Source: Eggerthellaceae bacterium
GTDB taxonomy: Bacteria > Actinomycetota > Coriobacteriia > Coriobacteriales > Eggerthellaceae
Length of the DNA: 14,079 bases
Assembly (NCBI GenBank): GCA_017533165.1
Contig: JAFXIM010000089.1
Span: 1 to 14,079, forward strand
Direction: 5' to 3'
Positions 5,455 to 14,079 of this stretch are shown in pieces (the stretch's first letter is position 1; the number at the start of each line of letters is the position of its first letter). The position numbers were made by a program, and so were the translations under genes. Under the pieces are notes generated by a model. The model saw only the letters and a program-made list of their open reading frames with translations, was not told the origin of the DNA and ran no database searches.

Positions 5455-7688
5455 CAGGCATCCCCCGCCTTATCGTCGCACGCCTTATCGTCGCACGCCT
5501 CGGCCTCACGCTTCGCGGATCCGCTCGCTTTGGCGTCAATCCCCGCCTCGAGCTCCTCCCCGCGTACCTTCGCCACCGCGGAAACCGAGCGACGTCCGAA
5601 CAGAGCGATGAGCCCGCCCAGCATAAGCATGCCAAAGCCTACCCACACAAGCGAGATCAGGGGGTTCACGCGCACATCGAGAGCGAAGTCACCCTCCATG
5701 TTGACGCCGCGGTAGACCACGAAGAGATCTTCGGTCGGCATGCTGATAACGCTGGCGACAAGCTTCTGCTGCTGCGTGGACTGCACCAGCTGAACGGTGG
5801 GCTCAACCGAGCCGATAAACTTTCCGTCCTTATAGGCGTCGAGCATGACGGTGTAGAAGATGTCGTCACCGTTTTCCGAAGGATCGACGACGTTACCCGT
5901 ATAGACGAGCTCATATTCCTTGACGGTGAAGGCCGCCGCGCAGGAGTCGTTCACAATGTCATAATCAAGGTAGCCGGCCTTTTCCGTCACATACATCGAC
6001 GAACCGATGAGGCCGACCAGGATAACGGCCATAGCAGTGTGCGCCACGGCTCCGCCAAGAGAGGGAAGCAGCATGCGCTTGGAACGCGTATCCTTTGCGG
6101 CAGCGAACTTGCGAACAGCACGCACCACCATAAAGCCCGCGTTGAAGAAAAGCAGGCTTGCCACGGCAAAGCCCACCACCGTGAGCAGGTAGTAATACCA
6201 GGCGGGGCCATATTCGGCCAGCTCGATGGCAGCCGAGCCACCACCTTGCGCGATGCCTTCATAGGCGGGGATGCAGTAGGTCACGAAGTAAGCCATAAGC
6301 AACGCAAACAGCACGAGAGCGCAAAGACCCGGCACCTTGGCGCGCTTGAAGAATTCAGCTCCTTCGGTCTTTCCCCAGGAAAGCAGCGGGCATACGGCCA
6401 AAAGCCCCAGGTAGATAATGCCCAAAGGCCGCGCGATGGCGTTGTAGGTCCCCGCCGTCAGAGCTTCGCCACCGAAGGGCAAGAAACTCGGCAGGGCACT
6501 TGAGATGGTCATGTACGCCAGAAGGAAGGCAAGCGCCACCATGACCAGGTTGTTTACGTAGTACGCGGCATCGCGAGAGGTGAGGCTTTCGACATCATCG
6601 CCCCCGTCGACGGCAGCACCGAAGCTGTGGCGGCGGAAAGCCAAGCCGAAAGCACCCGCCAAAACCGAGCATACGATGAGCGCGAGGAAGAGCACCAGGG
6701 AAACCGGATCGCCCTCAAAGGCGTGCACGGACTGGACCAAGCCGCTGCGTGTGATGAAGGTGCCCAGGATGACAAAGGCAAAGGTGAGGCATGCGCACAT
6801 GACGCTCCAACGCTTGAAAGCCCCACGCTTGCGATAGATGGTAAAGCTGTGGATAAGGGCCACGCCTACGAGCCAGGGAAGCAAGCTGGCGTTCTCAACC
6901 GGATCCCAGCCCCAGTAGCCACCCCAGCCCAAAACCACATAGGCCCATACCGACCCCAGGCCGATGCCAACGCCCAGAAGCAACCACGAGAACATGGCAT
7001 AAGGCGTTGAGGACACAACCCACTCCGCCGAGTCGTCATCAACGATAAGCGCCGCAATGGCGTAGGCAAAGGGAACGGTGAGGCCCGCATAGCCGACGAA
7101 CAAGGTCGGCGGGTGAACAGCCATCGCCCAGTGTTCGAGCAGGGTGTTCATACCCCACATAGAGGCAGCACCGACAAGCTCGCCGTTTTCACCGATGAAT
7201 TTGGGATCGGTGAAGATGAAGGGCATGTTGGACTCGGAGAACAAAAGCACGCCCGCAAATGCAAGAAGCACCAGCTGCATGATCACGATGGCGCCATCGT
7301 CAAGCGGACGCGGGGACTTGCCCGTACGCAGCACCACGAGCGCGGAGAACACGGCGATAAGCCAAGCCCAGAAAAGCAAGCTGCCCTGACGACCGGCCCA
7401 CAAGCCCGAAACCTTGTACAGAACGCCCAAGGCTCCCTCGGCGTTCGATCGGTTCTGCGCCACGTACTGAATGGTGTTGTCGCCCGAGAGCAGGCAGAAC
7501 ACGATAAGGCCGCAGCAGAAGGTAAGCGCCACCGCGCTTGCGAGCACGGCCACGCGGCCGCCCCATTCCGCACTCCGCCACCATGAAGCGTTCTTCTGGC
7601 AGCCGATATGCGCGGCACCCAGACACGCCAGAGAAACCAAGCAGGCAGCAAATCCCGTGAGCAGCGCGATAAGTCCAAAGGTAGACAT
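5454..7688 (-). CDS. ccmF: Cytochrome c heme lyase subunit CcmF
   Basis: The 744-residue polytopic protein is CcmF, which takes heme from CcmE and ligates it to apocytochrome c. Visible hallmarks are LYKVSGLWAGRQGSLLFWAW (90-109), conserved histidines H186 and H192 in LLEHWAMAVHPP, the WWD motif GWGGYWGWDPVENASLLPW (254-272), and H280 in LIHS. A large external domain precedes a final membrane helix ending in ALFGRR. At 744 residues it is longer than the usual 630-670. Part of the excess is a charged cytoplasmic tail ending in two exact CDDKA repeats encoded by a 15-nt tandem repeat. The ATG at 7688 has GGAGG inside the ccmE 3' end, 4 nt after the ccmE stop. No separate CcmH or CcmG gene accompanies it in the window. 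Confidence 0.94.
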   Translation of the reverse strand: MSTFGLIALLTGFAACLVSLACLGAAHIGCQKNASWWRSAEWGGRVAVLASAVALTFCCGLIVFCLLSGDNTIQYVAQNRSNAEGALGVLYKVSGLWAGRQGSLLFWAWLIAVFSALVVLRTGKSPRPLDDGAIVIMQLVLLAFAGVLLFSESNMPFIFTDPKFIGENGELVGAASMWGMNTLLEHWAMAVHPPTLFVGYAGLTVPFAYAIAALIVDDDSAEWVVSSTPYAMFSWLLLGVGIGLGSVWAYVVLGWGGYWGWDPVENASLLPWLVGVALIHSFTIYRKRGAFKRWSVMCACLTFAFVILGTFITRSGLVQSVHAFEGDPVSLVLFLALIVCSVLAGAFGLAFRRHSFGAAVDGGDDVESLTSRDAAYYVNNLVMVALAFLLAYMTISSALPSFLPFGGEALTAGTYNAIARPLGIIYLGLLAVCPLLSWGKTEGAEFFKRAKVPGLCALVLFALLMAYFVTYCIPAYEGIAQGGGSAAIELAEYGPAWYYYLLTVVGFAVASLLFFNAGFMVVRAVRKFAAAKDTRSKRMLLPSLGGAVAHTAMAVILVGLIGSSMYVTEKAGYLDYDIVNDSCAAAFTVKEYELVYTGNVVDPSENGDDIFYTVMLDAYKDGKFIGSVEPTVQLVQSTQQQKLVASVISMPTEDLFVVYRGVNMEGDFALDVRVNPLISLVWVGFGMLMLGGLIALFGRRSVSAVAKVRGEELEAGIDAKASGSAKREAEACDDKACDDKAGDA
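5466..5500. repeat. 15-bp tandem repeat (2.3 copies) in the ccmF 3' end
   Basis: CGCCTTATCGTCGCA is present at 5466-5480 and exactly again at 5481-5495, followed by CGCCT (5496-5500). On the coding strand it reads in frame as two CDDKA units in the cytoplasmic tail of CcmF. Copy number could vary by slippage without breaking the frame. Confidence 0.85.
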
Positions 7689-7692
7689 AGGT

Positions 7693-8361
7693 TTACGCCT
7701 CCAAAGCTACGTCAGATGCGGAGAATTTGCCGTCATTGGTCATAAAGCCGGTAACCACAACTACGGCACCATCGCTCACCTCGTCGGAGAGTGCGCCGTC
7801 ATAGAGCACGGGAAGGCCAGCGTTCGCATCGTCCGCGTCGACGATGACGAAGCGATCGCCCTGGCCGGCAGCGACCGAAGTGCCGGCTTTAACCGGGCCG
7901 CTTACCTTCACCACCGTACCTACGACCTCGTCCCCGTAGCCGATAAGCTGCGCGACGCCAAGTGCGGCGTCAGCGTTCTCGTACTTAGAGGGGCACTTGG
8001 TGACCATTTCGGTTGCGGTCAATACGCCGTCAGATCCGACGCGACCGGTGCAGATGGCGGTCACGTCGTTTCCGAAGGTGGCCGATGCGGCGCCCTCGTA
8101 ACGCACGGCAAGCTCGGTGCCGGGATCGCCTTCGGGATCATAGATTCGGAAGGTGAGCACGTTGCCTTCGGTAGAGAAGGAGTTGTCCACCACATTGCCC
8201 GAAACCTGGATCTTCTGATTTGCCATGCTGCCAGCGGCGGCCTCGGCAACGGAAACGGATTTGGCTGCGGTGTTGCCGCCCACGATGGCGAGCGTGAGAA
8301 TAAGCGTGATGACGACGACGCCGGAAACCACTCCGAGGCGCTTTTTCATCTTCTTGTTCAT
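7693..8361 (-). CDS. ccmE: Variant cytochrome c maturation protein CcmE (CXXXY type) with a second OB-like domain
   Basis: CcmE is the membrane-anchored heme chaperone that carries heme from CcmC to CcmF. This 222-residue protein has a basic start, one anchor helix (about 10-28) and an OB-fold domain (about 50-122) ending in TKCPSKYEN. The heme-binding His of the usual HxxxY is Cys here (C123, Y127), the CxxxY form known from Desulfovibrio and archaeal variant System I. Usual CcmE is about 150-160 residues. The extra 90 residues (146-220) echo the first domain: RFVIVDADD matches LTFRIYDPEG, LPVLYDG matches LAVRYEG, and VVTGFMTNDGKFSASDV matches ICTGRVGSDGVLTATEM. The second copy has no heme motif. 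The ATG has AGGAGG 5 nt upstream. It is the first gene of the ccm operon. Confidence 0.9.
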   Translation of the reverse strand: MNKKMKKRLGVVSGVVVITLILTLAIVGGNTAAKSVSVAEAAAGSMANQKIQVSGNVVDNSFSTEGNVLTFRIYDPEGDPGTELAVRYEGAASATFGNDVTAICTGRVGSDGVLTATEMVTKCPSKYENADAALGVAQLIGYGDEVVGTVVKVSGPVKAGTSVAAGQGDRFVIVDADDANAGLPVLYDGALSDEVSDGAVVVVTGFMTNDGKFSASDVALEA

Positions 8362-8371
8362 GAGGGCCTCC

Positions 8372-8402
8372 TGCCTTGCGGCGGATCAGCTTGCAATTAT
8401 TT
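8372..8402. repeat. Degenerate copy 3 of the intercistronic repeat, in the ccmE leader
   Basis: TGCCTTGCGGCGG (8372-8384) differs by one base from TACCTTGCGGCGG of copy 2 (3196-3208). A GCAATT follows, as in the copy 2 tail, but the middle hairpin core is missing. It ends 10 nt from the ccmE start codon, overlapping the 5' untranslated region. Similarity could be partly due to shared high-GC composition. Confidence 0.3.
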
Positions 8403-8529
8403 CAGCGTACATGGTGCCCGAATGCACGAAAGGATGCCATCACCCATCGGGGGTATATTGGTGGATGTTGCTCTGATCTGGGAGAATGTGGACTTGATCC
8501 GCTACGGCAAGGTGGAGCAGACGCTTCAC

Positions 8530-9039
8530 CTAAGCCTCGTAGGCATACACGGCGGCAATGAGCTCCTGGCGAGAATGCGCATCCGTTTTGGCGTAAAGGG
8601 ACTTCACGTGCGTCTTCACGGTGTCTTTGGAGATGTAAAGCTCGTCCGCGATGTCGTTTACCGACTTGCCTACAACGAGCAGGTAGCACACTTCGCTTTG
8701 GCGCGGGGTGAGATCGCGACTCCTTGCGTAGAGCTCGCAGCGGCGCTCCAAGCTCATGGCAGAGGGAGGCTGCGATAGAGGGATCGCGGAACCAGGCTCT
8801 TCCCGAGAAGGGCCCCTTTTTTTCGTGAACCTGTTATACACGAAGGCGGAAAGGAGGAAAAGCGCCATCAGGACAGCCGAGGAGGCGATGGCGGCGATGG
8901 CGGGCACGGCACTTGCTGCGACCGCCGTGAACAGGGTCGCGGCAACCCAGCCCGCGGAAAAGGCCAGCACGATGCGTTTGTTTTCGGATGGTGCGGTCAA
9001 ATGCGCTCTCTCACGGTCGCCCCTACATGACAGTCGCAT
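8530..9039 (-). CDS. Short LuxR-family regulator with an N-terminal two-helix membrane domain
   Basis: The product (up to 169 residues) ends in a LuxR helix-turn-helix, residues 107-169: LTPRQSEVCYLLVVGKSVND, then ELYISKDTVKTHVKSLYAK. This is a DNA-binding domain of the GerE/NarL type. Residues 22-71 form two hydrophobic helices separated by a short turn, so it is probably membrane-tethered; no receiver, PAS or autoinducer domain is present. Related coriobacterial LuxR proteins often have a large MFS-like N-terminus, so this may be a shortened relative. The start is uncertain: the ATG at 9039 lacks a ribosome site and overlaps a TACAAT that may be a -10 box, while a TTG at 9000 after GAGAGAG is an alternative. 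It is divergent from the MFS gene and lies 168 nt upstream of ccmE, in the same direction, so it may control either. Confidence 0.75.
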   Translation of the reverse strand: MRLSCRGDRERAHLTAPSENKRIVLAFSAGWVAATLFTAVAASAVPAIAAIASSAVLMALFLLSAFVYNRFTKKRGPSREEPGSAIPLSQPPSAMSLERRCELYARSRDLTPRQSEVCYLLVVGKSVNDIADELYISKDTVKTHVKSLYAKTDAHSRQELIAAVYAYEA

Positions 9040-9043
9040 TGTA
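9038..9043 (-). promoter_or_regulatory. Possible -10 box of the LuxR-type gene
   Basis: The minus strand reads TACAAT at 9043-9038. No convincing -35 was found 16-19 nt upstream. If it is real, transcription starts near 9031, inside the longest reading frame, and favours the TTG start at 9000. Confidence 0.3.
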
Positions 9044-9104
9044 GCGCGACTTGAGCGCCTCGTCTTTGCAGGAGCCCGCGGCGGTTCGGCAAGGCGGTCT
9101 CGTG

Positions 9105-9110
9105 TAAAAT
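9105..9110 (+). promoter_or_regulatory. Possible -10 box of the MFS transporter gene
   Basis: TAAAAT at 9105-9110 is a good -10 match and would give a leader of about 53 nt before the ATG at 9170. The region 16-18 nt upstream is GC-rich with no clear -35 hexamer, so an activator may be needed or the call may be wrong. Confidence 0.35.
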
Positions 9111-9169
9111 GTTTGTTTGGCCTGCCGCAAAACGCGACCGCACCACAAGCAGCTCACAAGGAGATCCCC

Positions 9170-10414
9170 ATGTCGCTCAGCGAAAACGCGCCCAAGGAAA
9201 AGCTCTGGACGCGCAGCTTCATCGTTCTCACCGCCGCCAACTTCTTGACAGCGCTCGTCTACTACCTCATCGCCGTTAAGATCGTCGAATATACCATGGC
9301 GACCTACGGCGTCACCCACAGCGTCGCGGGATCCATGGTCACCTCCTACATCGTTGCGGCCATCTTCGCGCGCATTGCCTTCGGCGGCAAGATCGACAAA
9401 TGGGGCCTGAAGAGAGCCATCGTTATCGGCGCGGGCATAATCTGCGTGGCATCGGGCCTGTACCTGGTCGACCTCGGGATGGGCTTCCTTTACTTCGTGC
9501 GCATCATCCACGGCATCGGCTTCGGCATCGAGACCGGCTCCCTGGCAGCAGCAGCCGCCATCTTGGTGCCGGCAAGTCGTCGGGGCGAGGGCATTGGATA
9601 CTTCTCCATGTCCCAAGCGCTGGCAACGGGCGTCGGCCCTATGGTGGGAATGCTGCTCATGGATGCGGGCACAAGCTTCTTCATGGTGTTTCTGCTCACC
9701 TTCGTCATGAGCATCATGGCCCTTGCCGCCTGCTGCTTCGCCAAGGTCCCCCAGCCGCAGATCCCGGCTCGGACCCAAGGCGCAGGCAGGGTCTCAGCGC
9801 AGGATGAGAGCGTGCAGGGGGCCGAGAAAGGCGGGCTTTCCATTCGCAGCTTCATATCGGTCGAGGCGCTCCCCCTGTGCTTCGTGATGTTCCTCGTCAT
9901 GCTCGGGTACTCAGTGGTGGTAAGCTACCTCACCCTGCTGGCAGAAGAGCGTGATCTGGTGTCCGCCGCCAGCATATACTTCCTGCTGTACTCCGTAGCC
10001 CTTCTGGCAACGCGCCCGCCCATGGGCCGCCGCCTTGATCGCAAGGGCGAAAACTCCATCATGTATCTGACCATCGCCGCTATTGCGGCGGGAATGGCGA
10101 TGCTCGCCTTCGCCTATAACGGCGCCGTGCTGCTGGCGTCTGCCGCAATGCTCGGCTTCGGCGTGGGCGTCACTCATTCCACCGTACAGGCAACCGTGCC
10201 CAAGCTTGCAGGCTCCAACGAGCTCGGCAAGGCAAACTCCACCTTCTTCATCTGCATGGATGCAGGTTATGGCGCGGGCCCCGTCCTCATCGGCTTCGTG
10301 ATCCCCATTGCCGGTTATCAGGTGAGCTTCCTGCTGCTGGCCCTGCTGGCCATCGCCACCATCGCTTACTACCACCTCGCGCATGGGCGCAAACAGATAA
10401 AAGACAGTGTGTAG
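9170..10414 (+). CDS. Major facilitator superfamily (MFS) transporter
   Basis: The 414-residue protein has about twelve hydrophobic segments in two halves, split by a hydrophilic loop around residues 200-225 (PARTQGAGRVSAQDESVQGA). The loop between helices 2 and 3 holds the MFS motif A, GGKIDKWGLKRAI, with a weaker repeat in the second half, RPPMGRRLDRKG. The composition resembles the drug/sugar efflux type (YfcJ/YhhS-like), but no substrate can be read from the sequence. The ATG at 9170 has AAGGAG 6 nt upstream and the product then starts with a short polar tail, as usual. The frame stays open upstream to 8756, but that part overlaps the divergent LuxR gene and is not needed. It stands alone on the plus strand, convergent with the zinc-ribbon gene. 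Confidence 0.87.
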   Translation: MSLSENAPKEKLWTRSFIVLTAANFLTALVYYLIAVKIVEYTMATYGVTHSVAGSMVTSYIVAAIFARIAFGGKIDKWGLKRAIVIGAGIICVASGLYLVDLGMGFLYFVRIIHGIGFGIETGSLAAAAAILVPASRRGEGIGYFSMSQALATGVGPMVGMLLMDAGTSFFMVFLLTFVMSIMALAACCFAKVPQPQIPARTQGAGRVSAQDESVQGAEKGGLSIRSFISVEALPLCFVMFLVMLGYSVVVSYLTLLAEERDLVSAASIYFLLYSVALLATRPPMGRRLDRKGENSIMYLTIAAIAAGMAMLAFAYNGAVLLASAAMLGFGVGVTHSTVQATVPKLAGSNELGKANSTFFICMDAGYGAGPVLIGFVIPIAGYQVSFLLLALLAIATIAYYHLAHGRKQIKDSV

Positions 10415-10498
10415 CGAGCGCGGCCCTTATGCTTTTCGTCGGTTTCTAGAAGCCAGGCAAGCAGGCCAGAGGATTTAAAATCCGCCTCATCGCTGCGC

Positions 10499-10810
10499 TT
10501 AATCCCTGCGCGGTTTCGAGGTGAGATGCCAGCCGCCGCAATAGGGGCACTCGTAGATGCTCAAGCCACGCTTGCCGCGCGATTCGCACCAATCCAGGGC
10601 TTCCTCGGCCTCGTCGAGGTGCGCGTAGCGGTTCTTCGACTCGCAAGCCTTCACACGCAAATCGCTCTCACGACGCAAAACCGCCTCATCCTTGCGCCGG
10701 TCTTCCCTCGCGAACAGGTCGTCAAGCGACGAAACTCCCCCTCCCCCGCCAAGGCGTGAGTTGAAATCCGCTTTCTGCTTGGACCAGTTTGCTCGCTTCT
10801 TAGCACACAT
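10499..10810 (-). CDS. Small zinc-ribbon-like protein (C...CPYCGGWHLTS)
   Basis: This 103-residue basic, soluble protein has no signal or membrane helix. Its C-terminal half shows a pattern found in small actinobacterial and phage proteins: C56 in ACESKNRY, an Ala/Glu-rich helix, then YECPYCGGWHLTS near residues 86-98. The two Cys of CPYC, the His of WHLT and the upstream Cys could bind zinc. A Gly run (residues 21-25) links it to a lysine-rich N-terminus. No function is assigned to the family. It starts 25 nt after the ligA stop on the same strand, so co-transcription with ligA is likely. The start ATG has AAGGTAGG upstream, which is also part of the repeat-like GCCTACCTTGC (10814-10824 on the plus strand). 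Confidence 0.72.
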   Translation of the reverse strand: MCAKKRANWSKQKADFNSRLGGGGGVSSLDDLFAREDRRKDEAVLRRESDLRVKACESKNRYAHLDEAEEALDWCESRGKRGLSIYECPYCGGWHLTSKPRRD

Positions 10811-10813
10811 GCC

Positions 10814-10824
10814 GCCTACCTTGC
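10814..10824. repeat. GCCTACCTTGC, shared with intercistronic repeat copy 2
   Basis: The 11-mer GCCTACCTTGC occurs here, in the spacer between ligA and the zinc-ribbon gene, and at 3193-3203 after ccmC. Read on the minus strand it contains AAGGTAGG, which may simply act as the ribosome site here. A match this short is weak evidence alone. Confidence 0.25.
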
Positions 10825-10835
10825 CCGTCCGATAA

Positions 10836-12980
<2,145 letters not shown>

Positions 12981-13102
12981 GTATAGGCGAAGGCGGGCAC
13001 TTGACGACAAAAGCCACTCAAACACCCATCTTCGCCTTACCAGAGCCACCGTGTATCGGCGGCGGCGCCTTTGATTGGCGGGCACTTACCTTCTCTATCC
13101 AA

Positions 13103-13699
13103 CTACATTGCCTGAGCCTCGACCACCATATGGTTTGCGGTCAGACCGTAGATTGCCAGCATGATGCCGCGCACCACCAGGTAGAAGGAGAGGAACAGGG
13201 CAAAGGAGGCCGGCATCAGGAAGAAGGTGGCCGCCACGGCGATGGCCAAAATGCCGCCGAACAGCACCCAGCCCCAACCTTCGGATTCATCGATCACCAT
13301 ATCGACGCCCAAATCGCTTACCGCCTCGATGCGCAGCACGTCCTTACCGCGATGCATCTGCCACGCTGCGATGATGTCGAACACGCCGGCTACCACCAGA
13401 AACGCTCCCACGATCCACGGGATGACCGCTGCGGAAACCAGAGGATGGATCAGCAGCGCAAAGCCAAGCACCATGTCAATGGCGGCATAGGCCAAAGCCC
13501 AGCGGGTAAGCTTGCGATCCTTGCGATAGCGGAAATACAAAATGGCGTCAACGAGACCGATCGCAAACAGGGCAACGCCTGCCACAACTGCCAAAGTCAC
13601 CAAAGTAAGCGCCGGGGACACCAAAAACACAACGCCTACGATGGCAAGCGCAACACCCGCCGCGACCATTCCCCAATCGCGTTTTCCCACAGTACTCAT
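13103..13699 (-). CDS. HdeD/DUF308 family membrane protein
   Basis: The 198-residue protein has six hydrophobic helices arranged as repeated pairs, as in the HdeD/DUF308 family: GMVAAGVALAIVGVVFLVSP, then LVTLAVVAGVALFAIGLVDA, a basic FRYRKDRKLTRWAL, and two further pairs. Escherichia coli HdeD contributes to acid resistance at high cell density; the role in this organism is unknown. A polar loop with SDLGVDMVIDESEGWGW (about 128-146) lies before the last pair of helices. The ATG at 13699 is preferred because GGAG lies 8 nt upstream; an in-frame GTG at 13708 directly abuts that site. It lies alone, 189 nt after the NAD(P)H-hydrate dehydratase gene and 155 nt before ligA. Confidence 0.83.
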   Translation of the reverse strand: MSTVGKRDWGMVAAGVALAIVGVVFLVSPALTLVTLAVVAGVALFAIGLVDAILYFRYRKDRKLTRWALAYAAIDMVLGFALLIHPLVSAAVIPWIVGAFLVVAGVFDIIAAWQMHRGKDVLRIEAVSDLGVDMVIDESEGWGWVLFGGILAIAVAATFFLMPASFALFLSFYLVVRGIMLAIYGLTANHMVVEAQAM

Positions 13700-13888
13700 G
13701 TCGCACACTCCTTTGCATTCTTCGATTGGCTACGTTTGTCGATTGATTGCAAAGTCCATTGTGCAGCGAGCCAGCCGCGCCACAACGGTGCGCGAAGAGG
13801 ATGTCAACACCGCGAGAAGGCAACGTGGTGCGTTCGTTGAGTTGGGCTTGTTTGATCTCAGCCTTCGGGTGGGCAGGCGGCTTGCGCG
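13700..13888. other. Spacer without recognised gene
   Basis: Between the hydrate dehydratase stop and the HdeD-like start I see no gene with a ribosome site. A minus-strand TTGACA (13807-13802) has no matching -10 at 17 nt. A CACAAT 16 nt after a TTGTGG is a weak alternative promoter for the HdeD-like gene. Confidence 0.4.
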
Positions 13889-14079
13889 TTAAGCGCTCAG
13901 GCTTTTCAAAACGCGCGGGAGGTAGGCTATCAGGTCCTCGGGTACGACGGAAATGTCAGTGAGGTCCTCGGCTGCGGCAAGACCCGCACGAGCATGAAGG
14001 ACCACACCCGCATGTGCCGCCTCGAAGGTCGCCACGCCCTGGGCCAAAAGCCCGCCGATCATGCCCGCGAGCACATCCC
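13889..14079 (-). CDS. nnrD: NAD(P)H-hydrate dehydratase (YjeF C-terminal type), 3' end only
   Basis: Only the last 62 codons are present; the gene enters from the right edge. The visible start of the fragment is GDVLAGMIGGLLAQG, the conserved GTGDVLAG-type glycine-rich motif near the C-terminus of the ribokinase-like domain, whose Asp is catalytic. AHAGVVLHARAGLAAAE and a final helix (VPEDLIAYLPRVL) complete the domain, matching the usual AVxLHGxAGD...DLxxxLPxxl ending. The family removes water from damaged NAD(P)H hydrates in an ADP- or ATP-dependent reaction. It is often fused to an epimerase domain (Nnr), which would lie beyond the window. The stop is TAA at 13891-13889. Confidence 0.82.
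   Translation of the reverse strand, partial: DVLAGMIGGLLAQGVATFEAAHAGVVLHARAGLAAAEDLTDISVVPEDLIAYLPRVLKSLSA

Noticed and set aside
7471..8778. 435-codon plus-strand open frame opposite ccmF/ccmE/luxR
   Set aside because: It spans three well-supported genes on the other strand, has no ribosome site at its start and no recognisable domain.
8756..9169. Upstream extension of the MFS reading frame
   Set aside because: It covers the divergent LuxR gene and lacks membrane-protein character; the ATG at 9170 has AAGGAG at the right distance.
9023..9778. 251-codon minus-strand open frame opposite the MFS gene
   Set aside because: It is His/Asp/Glu-rich with no family resemblance, typical of an antisense shadow of a GC-rich membrane-protein gene.
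10471..10483. GGATTT-A-AAATCC inverted repeat between the MFS and zinc-ribbon genes, considered as a terminator
   Set aside because: The loop leaves only about four base pairs of stem and there is no U tract.
13046..13062. CCACCG/CGGCGG stem downstream of the HdeD-like gene, considered as a terminator
   Set aside because: It has six pairs with one wobble, but no U tract on the minus strand.
12992..13087. GGCGGGCACTT direct repeat at 12992-13002 and 13077-13087
   Set aside because: An 11-mer pair in GC-rich spacer without further shared sequence; too weak to call an element.
13001..13840. 279-codon plus-strand open frame opposite the HdeD-like gene
   Set aside because: Gln/His-rich composition and exact overlap with a clear six-helix protein mark it as a shadow.

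Overview
The window looks like a chromosomal segment of a GC-rich anaerobic actinobacterium, most likely class Coriobacteriia (an Eggerthella, Slackia or Gordonibacter relative). This is an inference from the gene set: a periplasmic-type nitrate reductase start, a System I cytochrome c maturation (Ccm) operon, a membrane-linked LuxR protein, many GTG/TTG-type starts and high GC. No rRNA, tRNA, CRISPR array or intact mobile element was seen.

Layout. Positions 1-839 (minus strand) hold the 5' end of a nap-like unit: a NapG-type iron-sulfur protein followed by the first 50 codons of a Tat-exported NapA-type molybdoenzyme. Divergent from it is a MocR-type GntR/aminotransferase regulator (1081-2481). 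From 8361 down to 2493 runs one tightly packed minus-strand operon: ccmE-ccmF-ccmA-ccmB-ccmC-ccmD-like-DUF454. It meets the regulator gene tail to tail at a perfect hairpin that carries both stop codons. Positions 8530-10414 hold a divergent pair, a short LuxR-type protein with two membrane helices and an MFS transporter. Positions 12947-10499 (minus) encode NAD-dependent DNA ligase LigA and a small zinc-ribbon protein. The right end has a HdeD/DUF308 membrane protein and the 3' end of a NAD(P)H-hydrate dehydratase gene.

How it fits together. The Ccm proteins export heme and attach it covalently to c-type cytochromes. The nap-like genes nearby are a plausible user of an exported electron-transfer chain. 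Two features mark the Ccm set as unusual. CcmE carries a Cys-x3-Tyr heme-attachment motif instead of His-x3-Tyr, and it has a second OB-like domain that appears to be an internal duplication. No ccmG, ccmH or ccmI is visible. This resembles the variant System I known from Desulfovibrio and archaea.

Other points worth attention are a short hairpin-forming repeat that recurs in minus-strand intergenic spacers (after napG, after ccmC, before ccmE, after ligA), a NapG in which one cluster-ligating Cys is an Arg and which has no twin-arginine signal, and palindromes overlapping likely start sites of the nap unit and ligA.
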